Origin: Opeltia flavorubescens
Taxonomy: Eukaryota > Ascomycota > Lecanoromycetes > Teloschistales > Teloschistaceae
DNA: 64,000 bases
NCBI GenBank assembly: GCA_000442125.1
Contig: KE546984.1
Location: 186,001 to 250,000, forward strand
Direction of reading: 5' to 3'
The notes beneath the pieces are model-generated. The model was not told the DNA's origin. It made no database searches and saw only the letters and a program-made list of their open reading frames with translations. A program made the position numbers and the translations under genes. Below, one piece after another: positions 55,764 to 64,000 of this stretch (the stretch's first letter is position 1; every line of letters starts with the position of its first letter).

Positions 55764-57125
55764 TTTCGGTGTCTAGGTATCTGCGGCCGGGTGATTTTTA
55801 TCCAAGCTCAACCTTCAACGATCGCCCTCGTTTCAACAATGAAGCATTGCGCTACACCAAGAAGACCAATGTTATTGGTGTGTGTGTGCTGGATATGCGC
55901 GATATTGCTGATAATTGTTGCCTGTTGTGGTCTGTGATTTGTTGTAGTGTTCCTGCGATCTTTCCTAGAGAAGAATGACTGCAATGTCGACGCCGTGTTT
56001 CAATTCGAAGAAGTCCACGATAAGGTTCTGCTCTTTCAAGGTCGAGTATTAGTTGTCGATTGAATCTCGAGGAGCGCGGAAAATACGCACCGATTGGGTG
56101 AAGCTGTGCTTCTATCAAGGAGAGGGAAGGATTGAAGGAGGATGATGCAAGCTAACGGAGGAATAAAGACCGACTTAGAGGCAGAGGCTGTGGCTTTAAT
56201 GAGCGATTAGGATCGCGATCCCTGTAGGATGTTGCTGCAATCGCCTCTGACTCATAGAAGACTTTGTCGTCGATTTGCAAGAGTATCGACTCTTTCGTCC
56301 AGTGATGTTGATGTTGGAATCTCTTGCGTGATAGATCCGAGTCTTATCACCGCGAGGGGTCACTGCTTATTTAGTGCATTATTTGCAATCCGCTACTGCG
56401 ATACCGAGTACCCCCCAAACCCCTGTTAAATTGTTGGTGCCGTCGATCTGCAGGGGTCAGAAGCTAACCGAGCTCAGTAATATCGTGGCAAAAACAGATG
56501 TAATATATCGCACATTCTGCGTGCATCTTTTATCAATAATTATCTAAAGAAATGTATATTACTCCACTACGTATTTTCATGTACAATAATATTGTCTCGA
56601 GCGTTATATACCTTAAAGGACGTATGAGAAGCAGTCCGAATTGGGGAAGGCTTTTAATACTCACACGCGCTAGAACCCCTGCTGATCGACAGCACCTACT
56701 ATATTTCAGGGGTTCGGGTAGTACGAGGTGTTTCATTCAATCCTCGTTAAAGATGCTTAGTATCCCTGCCAGTACACAATAAATCCACATCTCCCAGCGA
56801 AGTCAATGCAATCAATCCGCTTTGATGGGAGCTGTAATAATGTAATAGATCATAAGCATGTTAGATCGGTTGTTTTACTTGCTAGGCGAACAGTGATGTC
56901 ACAGCGCCAAGCCATTAATTGGTAAAAGAGCGTGACGAGTATGCGAGGGTTGGAGAGGAGTTCGTATCTCGGACAATAATACTAAAAGATCGAGACGGAT
57001 TAATCTGTAGCTCGCAAATTCTATATCTCAAAATGTCTGGTGATGCTCCCTTGCAACCACCCAGAGGACAATATCCCTTTGAACATTATCAACCAAAACG
57101 CCTATCTAGCACCCCTTCTGCTCAA
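55764..57125. other. Intergenic
   Basis: 5' flank of the transcription factor and 3' flank of the WSC gene. AT-rich at 56500-56620. Short ORFs without domains. Confidence 0.5.
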
Positions 57126-59566
57126 TCAACTCCACCCGATCCCAAAACTCGAACACCTGTTTCCAACACTCGTTCCCTTGTTGATGGCTAAACAGTCATA
57201 ATATTGATTTGTGCACTTTGCCTTTGCACTATCATAGCTATCTTGATCGCCCTTTTGTGTTTGACCTTTGCAGCCATTCGCATATGTTCCCACACAACTG
57301 TTGTACTGCGCCAGGCAAGCATCTTTGCACGCCTGCGGCACATTATCCTTGGAGTATCCAGAACACTGTGAGCTCTCCTTTGATGTGTACAATTTGAGTG
57401 GAAATTGCGAAAACTCTTTGTAGATGTTGTTACACGTAAGCGCAGGAGGTTGAATGCCCCCAACGCAATTACCATTCGAATAGCCGGAGCCAGCGGGCCC
57501 CTTTGGAAGAACACAGATGCTACTGACAGTAGGAACGGGAGCCGTGCTGCTCGTAGAGCTCGTTGTCTTGATTGATGATGTGGCTGAGCACGCGGTTACG
57601 GACGTCGTACTTGTTGTGCTGCTCGGGCCTCCGACAGGTGGATTTTTGATGATGCAATCAGTCTTACTGCATTTACTACCAGAGCAGACATTGCCACAGT
57701 ATGTGCTGATCGATTGACACCACGATTGATACTTGGCACATTGGAGACTGGCAGGCCAACCAGCGGTGAGGAAGCAGTCGGCAATTTGGAGAATACATTC
57801 AGCAACGGCGATCTTGCACGTAGGGTTGTCGGAGAAGATGGGGATGGGTTTGGAGCACCACTTGCCACAGCCATATTCACAGGTCGGAGTAGGAGTGACG
57901 GTAACGACGCAACTGGTACTCGACGTTGTTGTTTTAGACGTTGTCGGCGTAGTGCTGGTTGACGAGGACGTCGTCGATCGCGATGTAGTTGGAGAAGTAG
58001 TGGTGGATGAAGATGTCGTCGATTGTGATGAAGTCGATGTAGTGGTTGTTGATTGGGACGATGTTGTTTGCAGAGTGGTTGGTGTCGTGGTTGTGGTGGT
58101 GGATGAAGACGTTGTTTGCGAAGTAGTCAGTGCGGTGCTGGTAGTAGATGATGTTGTTGCTGTTTGCGAAGTACTCGGCGTAGTGGTGCATGATGAAGAT
58201 GGTGTTGACTGCGATGTAGATGGCGTAGTCGTGGTTGATGGAGACGTCGTCGATTGCGAAGTAGTTGTCTGCAAGCTGCTTGAAGAAGTTGTAGTAGTAT
58301 CGGAAGTAGAGATCTCCGAACTTGACGACGGAGAGGTGGTCGTTCCAGAAGTGGAGCTTTCAGGGGTAGTTGTTTGGGAGGTAGTTGAGTCTGGCGTAGT
58401 AGTCGTCGAAGTTTCGGAGGATTCCACTGAAGAAGTCGAGGAGGTTGATGCCACTGCAGAGGAGCTCGTAGTAGCAGCGGCAGATGTCGTGGTGGAGCTC
58501 GATGTAGTCGACTCAACGGTGGCTGACTCGGAAGAAGTCTGAGAAGTCGTTGTCTCGGAGCTACTCGTAGTCGTTGTGGGTTCGGAGGATGATGTTGAAG
58601 AAGTCGTGCTAGCAGCGAGCGATGACGTAGTTGAACTCGACGATGTGGATGAGCTCGTCATTTGAGTCTGAGAGGTTGTAGTAGATGGTTTTACGATTGG
58701 GGGTGGTAGGACGAATGGCGAGCAAGGCTCAGCAGACATTAGGTCGTTCGCAACATAAAGATTGAGGCGACTACGGCCACCACAGATTTGAGTTGAATCA
58801 CCAGCGCACTTCGTCGAGCAGTCAGAATCAGGCGCAGACACAGTTCCGTTTCCTAAAACAACTCCACAATAGCACCTGATTGATACTTATCAGTAAAGGC
58901 TTGTTTTGACCGGAGGGGCAAACATACTCTCCACCATACTCGGTGGCTGCCAATGGGAAATTTTGGCCCTTGCAAGCACCCAGACAAGCCTCCGTCGTTA
59001 GATTCTTCGAGCTTAACTGGCTTTGTCGAAATGCTACCGCCCGACCATTATAGCCTTCGGTGTAACACCCTTCAGGGGTATAGTCCAAAATACTAGAGCT
59101 GTCGCTCGTAGGATAAGTAGGATCCATGTAGACAGAAACCAGCTTGTTTCCTCCACAGGTCTGGTTTTTATTGCCGGTACATTGGAAGGTGCAAGCATTG
59201 TCTGCTGCTACAGGCCCTTGGATAGAATTTCCACAATAACATTCGCCGTAATACTCGATTCCGGCGTATCGGAAGTTATTGCCTGTATATGTCAGTCGAA
59301 TTCTTCATGCGCAGATTTGACTGCTGACCTTTGCAAACAGCAGTACATGTCTCCACGGTCATATTTTGCCTGTTCAATCCCACGGGAGAAAAGACTAAGG
59401 CCCGAGGAGAGCCTAGATCCGAGTAACATCCAGCGTACAGATAAGGAGTGTAAGGCACACTACACGGTGGAGCAGTAGGTCCATCGTTGCGAGTAACAAG
59501 CGTTGCTGTAGAGAGTGTTGAGAACGCTACAGATGCAGTGATGAGAGGCTTGATAATGAATGACAT
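57126..59566 (-). CDS. Secreted WSC-domain protein with Ser/Thr-rich stalk and Cys-rich tail
   Basis: Three exons, 59329..59566, 58928..59282 and 57126..58875, in phase; 780 aa. A signal peptide (FIIKPLITASVAFSTLSTA) leads to two WSC domains. The first runs from YAGCYSDLGSPRAL over NMTVETCTAVCKG, YYGECYCG and CTGNKNQTCGG. The second runs from EGCYTEGYNGRAV over NLTTEACLGACKG, YGGECYCG and CAGDSTQICGG. About 265 residues of almost pure Ser/Thr follow (about 58680 down to 57900), surely O-mannosylated. Then come two Cys-rich modules, one starting CEYGCGKWCSKP and a C-terminal one with Cys spacing around SQCSGYSKDN and DACLAQYNSCVG. No TM helix or GPI signal is evident, so it is probably secreted or wall-bound and not a classic WSC sensor. 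The role is likely glycan binding at the cell wall. Confidence 0.9.
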
Positions 59567-60426
59567 ATTGAACTGACTACAGTAAAAGAGAGGAGGGTAA
59601 AGGAAAGATAGACTGGAAGGAGATAATTCGAGCAAGCAGTCAACAGGTTATATACAAGTCTGGAGACGGCGGTGTCAAACGGGCCGTTGCCATACTTAGA
59701 CATCTGGCTGTCCCAAGTCAACGATTATTGAAGCTATCGCCAAATCCTGCTCCAAATCAGGCACGATGGAGAGCAATGCGGAACATTTACAAGGGTGGTA
59801 GCCATGTGCTTGTGTGCATTAGAGCAACGGCGGTACCTGCTTTTGTGGGGAAGTGCTCCGTATGGGTAGATCACTTGAAGAAGCAGGAATCCGAACGGCG
59901 AGCCCCATGTTTTGTCGAGGCTCTGGGCTCAAATGATCAAAAACCGACGAGGCGATATTGTGTGGAAATTGGATGGCGGTTCTCGCAGTCTCAAAATGGA
60001 AAGCTTGAAGTAAGCGAGGTCAGAAGTGGACTATTAGCTTCACAGTGATTTCCAGACAATTCGGCGCCGGAGAGGTCAGCCGAGAAGTCCGCCATTCCTT
60101 TACGAGATAGAGTATCTTGTGACTTCGAAATACATACTCAATTTGTCTTGCTATTCGGGAGTGGGGAAGGAAAGCAAGGAAAGCCGATATGTGGAGAGAG
60201 CCAAGTCATTACGTAAGTCGACGATCCCAAAGCTCACTCGCTCACTCCGGCAACCGTTCGTCATTTCCGTTTCTGAGAATGTAGCCATGGCACTATCTTA
60301 CTACTCATCAGCTTTACACATGCTGCACGCATCACATATGACGAATGATGCGCATAAGCTGCTATGATGCCCAGATCTGTTTCGCCCACTTCGGCGTTGG
60401 CATGAAGCTTCCCATCGCCGTTTTCG
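59567..60426. other. Divergent intergenic region, WSC / GRF genes
   Basis: Promoters of both genes. ORF 59728-60048 (plus) has no domain. Nothing else supported. Confidence 0.5.
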
Positions 60427-61616
60427 ATGTTCAAGGGTCGTAGCAATGGTTCGATGAGGCCACGAGCAGGGGCAGGCAGAGTTCAGAAAGTACCCTTGAA
60501 AGGGCTATTCTCGGATGGGATCTGGCACTGTAATTGCGAACCTCGTCTCCCAGCTCAGCGCTTCCAGACGAAGAACGGTGGAAGGAATCATGGCCGTTGG
60601 TGTATGTTTTGAGAAGAGCCCACTACAGCCACCGGCAAATTACCGAGACGTCGAGAAGAGTGGCTGACATTCGAGTGGTCATATTAGTCTATACCTGTCA
60701 GCAAGCGCAACCAAAGCGCTGTGACTTCTTCCTTTGGGATGACGAGGCCAAACCCCGTGAAGCTAAAGCTGTCCTGAGCAACTCTCGTACCGAACCTTTG
60801 CCCGTGCCCCAAACGCCGACGAAACCTCTGGGTACATCATCCTACCTCGGCCTACAAACGCCTTATACGGATTCAATCAAACGCCACGGAAACAGCCCCG
60901 AGCCTTCAACGCCGAAGACGCCTTCCAGACTCTCTATCTTACGCCCATGCTTTGGTGACACGCAGAACACCAGTACTACGCTTTCGGCCTCAGAAGACGA
61001 AGAGTTTTACGACTGGCCCGCAAGTGATGAAGAGGATGTTGTTAAAGCCATCAACGAAGTCTCCTCGAGTAGGGGCATGCCGCCTCCTGAAACACCGATC
61101 AAGCTCACACGAAAAGAGCTGTCCTCCACACCAGTGAAGCGTCGATTTTCGGAGATGGATGATGAAAATGCAAAAGTCCGGCAATCTCCTTCGGATCCCG
61201 AGGGGGACATCTTCGTCACTCCGAATACCAGCGTCAAGAGGGATGAACCTCTCATGTTTCGCCAGGCTTTGGCTTCGCCAATAGATACCCCGACTCCGAA
61301 GAGGTTCAAGGATGCGTTGCAGACGAGCCAGGTCTCGGAGCTCACTTTAGAAGTTCTAAAGGTTTTGCGAGATTCCAATGTCTTCATAAATTCAGATGTC
61401 AGAGCTGCACTCACGGCTGTTTGCGATAAGCACAGTCTTTCGACCCGGGGTATCATGAAGGGCAGAGACATGTCAAGGGCCATGTTAGAGACGAAGAACG
61501 GAAAGATTTCGGAATTGCAAGAAACTATCGCGAGTTTACAAGCTGAAAGAGAAACTAATAGGGCAGTCATCAGGCATCTCAGGAGGGATATGGGAATAAT
61601 GAAGCCGGGGATTTGA
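60427..61616 (+). CDS. GRF-type zinc-finger protein
   Basis: Two exons, 60427..60601 and 60688..61616, in phase (donor GTATGT, acceptor TAG); 367 aa. The GRF finger spans the junction: GLFSDGIWHCNCEPRLPAQR, then GRWFYTCQQ and KRCDFFLWDDE, giving the Cys ligands C-x-C...C...C. The central part is Pro/Ser/Thr-rich with repeated TPxK/TPTKP motifs that look like proline-directed phosphorylation sites. The C-terminus is helical: SELTLEVLKVLRDSNVFINS, then a coiled coil (ISELQETIASLQAERETNRA). GRF fingers bind DNA or RNA in topoisomerase III and repair factors such as APE2; this protein has no such catalytic domain. An alternative start is the Met at 60454. Tandem to TMA22. Confidence 0.88.
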
Positions 61617-61910
61617 TTGATTTATGAAGCTTTCGGGAACTCAGGCCTGCCAGAATCATTTGCGAGTTGGACGGTGCCATGCTCAAGCACTACTGGGAAG
61701 GCTTTTGGGACTTTCGTGTGGTAAGGGGCGTGTACAAGTATTTAGATACCCAATGATTGCTATTCTTTGACTTTGCGAATGGTTTTGCACGCATGCCAAG
61801 AATCGATATCCGATCTAATCGATAAGAAACTCGCTCTACGTCAGACGTTATCATGTCCGCCCATCAATAATTCGCGACCTAATTCTGTCTCCATTTTGAC
61901 GGATGTGAAC

Positions 61911-62739
61911 ATGACTTCTGAAGGGGCTGTCACCGAGTCTAATTCAAGCGAGCCGCAAGCTAGGCACATTATCTATTGTGGAGGTATGTCCAGTTCTCTT
62001 CCAATCTTCATCCTCGTACACTAACGAACGTGCAGTGTGCACTCTACCCCCGGAAGTACGCTCCCCAATCCCCCTAATTTCGTCCTACGAAGTCATCAGC
62101 TAAGAATAGCCAGGCTGATGGCATATGATGCTTAGTATTGTGAATTCGGCGGCACTGCAAAGAAATGTAAAGAATGGCTGGAAAACAATCATGCCGATCT
62201 ACATGAGAAGCTTTACTCTGAAGGTATTTTATTTTTCTCCAGCAACACTGACCCATTAATGTGCGGCCATCTCCTCATCATACGAAATCAATACATTCTT
62301 TAAGGAGCGTATTCTAACGTCTCCTGCTCTTCTAGAAGCTGTAGCCGCCGTATTATCCACACTCTCCGTCGACGCCCAGAAACGTGCCGCCAAAGATTCC
62401 CAAAAGAAAGAGGCAAAGGCCGCAGCAGCCGAAGCCAAAGCAGCAGAAACCAAAGCTCAGGCTCAAGTCCTCATCAAGCGTGTCGAGCGTAATAAGCGAA
62501 AGTATGTCACGGCAGTCTCTGGCCTGGAGGCTCATGGCATGGACCTGAAGAAAGTGGCCAAAGAGTGGGGCAAGAAGTTTGCTACGGGGAGCAGTGTGAC
62601 GAAGACTCCGAGTGGAGGCGAGGAGGTTGTGGTGCAGGGGGATAACAGCGATGAAATTTTCGATTGGGTGGTGGATGTTGCGGGGGTGCCGGAGGCGAAC
62701 GTGGATTGTGTGGAGGATAAGAAGAAAAAGGCAACTTAA
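61911..62739 (+). CDS. TMA22: Translation machinery-associated protein 22 (DENR)
   Basis: Four exons, 61911..61983, 62036..62055 (20 nt), 62136..62223 and 62336..62739, in phase; 194 aa, the usual length. The N-terminal zinc-binding part reads HIIYCGGVCTLPPEYCEFG, then KKCKEWLENNHADLHEKLYSE. A Lys/Ala-rich helix (SQKKEAKAAAAEAKAAETKA) precedes the SUI1 domain: LIKRVERNKRKYVTAVSGLE, LKKVAKEWGKKFATGSSV, GEEVVVQGDNSDEIFDWV. DENR forms a complex with MCT-1 (Tma20) and acts in recycling of post-termination 40S subunits and in reinitiation. The gene lies about 300 bp after the GRF gene. Confidence 0.95.
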
Positions 62740-63698
62740 GAGAATGAGGGAGGTGTCCGATACTGGCGCATCATGTGTCTATGAAAGGGTCATTGTGGAG
62801 GTCAAGGAAATGTTATGGTGTACCAAATTAATGATTGTCGACATGTCGATACCTTGATCTCTATTCGACCGCGATTGTTTTTCCTAGCTTTCTACGCTCT
62901 GAGTGATCATCGACTCCCAACTTGATACGTTATTCAATTGCTTTTGTGTCTACCCGTCTTATTTTTGAAAGCACTACTCAAAACACATCAAGAAATATCA
63001 ATGATCAATTCAGCTTCGGATGGGATAACCCATCCCCTGCTACTCATGGCATCAAAAAGCTTGGCGCACACCCTCTGTGCTTCTTATTCCAAGATGACTA
63101 TATCGATTGATCGAGTTCCTGGTAGCCTTAAATACATGTCTGATAAACTGGTAATATTGCCGACTAAGAGCCTGTATGGTGGATAAAAATGAGACGAAGG
63201 CGAAATAGTCGTGGTAACCCCTATTCTTAGTGACATAGTAAGGGATGGGATAGATAGAGAATCAGGAATTGCAGGTACGATACCTCTCGGGAATTTCTCT
63301 TGACAATACAAGTCATATCACGAGAAAATTGTTAAGGGTAGCCCTTAAATTCGCATTGCCAGTGTTTAAGTTCATATGCTGACAACCTTAGCTGAATTTG
63401 CGGAGCATTGGTATATCTATGACTGACAGTTGATTCACGAGGTCGCGATTAAGAGCTGCCTTCTCATGTATAATATTTGAGCTCGAATAGGAGAAAGGAA
63501 ATTCGGGAGTCGATGTGATTGGCTAGATCCAAAACAATGAGCGGGGCCAGCCGCCGCTTCAGCCTCCCGCTTCAGCCTTGTGTGACGCTTTGCCACATTG
63601 GGGCCACGCAGCATCTTCAGGTTCTGTTTGCCAACGCAACAGTGAGAGTCTATCTCCTCCACTCTCCTTCGTGGGTGTCGAGAAGGTTGCGATCCATC
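62740..63698. other. Intergenic, VPS10 promoter side
   Basis: 3' flank of TMA22 and upstream region of VPS10. Short plus-strand ORFs 62922-63186 have no domain. Confidence 0.5.
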
Positions 63699-64000
63699 AT
63701 GTGGTTCTTAAAATATTCGCGACGGCTACTTCTGCTGCATTTCTTGATATTGCAGCTCCTGTGGCTAGACCCAGCTGCCGCAAAGAAAGATAAACCCGAC
63801 ATCTCATCACACAAACTCGATAATGCCCCTTCCAACTTTTTCTACTTTGATGACTCCAACGTCATTCTACTACACGACAGAGAGGGTGGACATGTCCATC
63901 GTTCCGAAGATGCCGGGAAATCATGGAAAAAGGTCGATATCGAAGGCGGGAAACCTATGGACCTTTGGCGGCATCCCTACGACAATGAAAAGGCATACAT
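63699..64000 (+). CDS. VPS10: Vps10/sortilin-type vacuolar sorting receptor, N-terminal part
   Basis: The ATG at 63699 opens a frame that runs off the window end (100 codons seen). A signal peptide (WFLKYSRRLLLLHFLILQLL) is followed by the start of the Vps10 domain: LDNAPSNFFYFDDSNVILLH, then GGHVHRSEDAGKSWKKVD, an Asp-box (S-x-D-x-G-x-x-W) of the ten-bladed propeller, and LWRHPYDNEKAY. Fungal Vps10 is a type I membrane receptor that cycles between the late Golgi and endosomes and delivers vacuolar hydrolases such as carboxypeptidase Y. The full gene is normally about 1,500 codons; the rest lies outside the window. Confidence 0.9.
   Translation, partial: MWFLKYSRRLLLLHFLILQLLWLDPAAAKKDKPDISSHKLDNAPSNFFYFDDSNVILLHDREGGHVHRSEDAGKSWKKVDIEGGKPMDLWRHPYDNEKAY

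Noticed and set aside
57733-58542. 269-codon plus-strand frame rich in Val, Asp and Glu.
   Set aside because: Antisense shadow of the Ser/Thr-rich stalk of the WSC gene.
61007-61570. 187-codon minus-strand frame.
   Set aside because: Antisense shadow of the GRF zinc-finger gene.

Overview
The window is nuclear DNA of a filamentous ascomycete (Pezizomycotina). Genes carry short introns of about 50-120 nt with GTATGT/GTAAGT donors and CTAA-type branch sites. Protein families are typical of the group: a WSC wall-sensor-like protein, a Zn2Cys6 regulator, a GMC oxidase, a SAT4-type membrane protein and a PDDEXK-like nuclease-fold protein. A Leotiomycetes origin is my guess from the mix of families and is not shown by any marker. 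The contig starts with 129 N, has a 75-N gap inside a gene near 46.3 kb, and has single ambiguous bases at 1312, 2713 and 53762. Many apparent long ORFs begin at GTG or TTG. I moved starts to real ATGs and joined exons wherever donor, acceptor and phase agreed.

0-10 kb: spindle checkpoint kinase MPS1, a small membrane-protein remnant, a large intronless protein of unknown function, an initiator tRNA-Met, and two small single-TM proteins facing away from each other. 10-17 kb: a gene-poor stretch with a methyltransferase that carries an in-frame TGA, a 5' half of a tRNA, and a 2EXR/F-box-like protein. 17.9-20.25 kb: no credible gene. This stretch holds at least 12 diverged copies of a stem-loop, with a conserved loop of about 10 nt (GRC...GRA) closed by stems whose sequence changes while pairing is kept. 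I regard this as the most likely undescribed element in the window.

21-27 kb: housekeeping genes: a GT2 glycosyltransferase, splicing factor PRP4, and a PTC7-type phosphatase divergent from PRP4. 27.6-45.2 kb: a probable sesquiterpene-type biosynthetic cluster with a P450, a secreted GMC oxidoreductase, a BBE-like FAD oxidase, a class I terpene synthase (nine exons resolved), a SAT4 membrane protein, an SDR and an SAM methyltransferase. In such a cluster the synthase would cyclise a prenyl diphosphate and the oxidases, SDR and methyltransferase would decorate the product; the product cannot be read from sequence.

45-64 kb: a low-complexity protein interrupted by the assembly gap, a PD-(D/E)XK-like protein, an NTF2-like protein with repeated acidic-aromatic motifs, a Zn2Cys6 transcription factor, a two-WSC-domain secreted protein, a GRF zinc-finger protein, TMA22 (DENR) and the 5' end of the sorting receptor gene VPS10.
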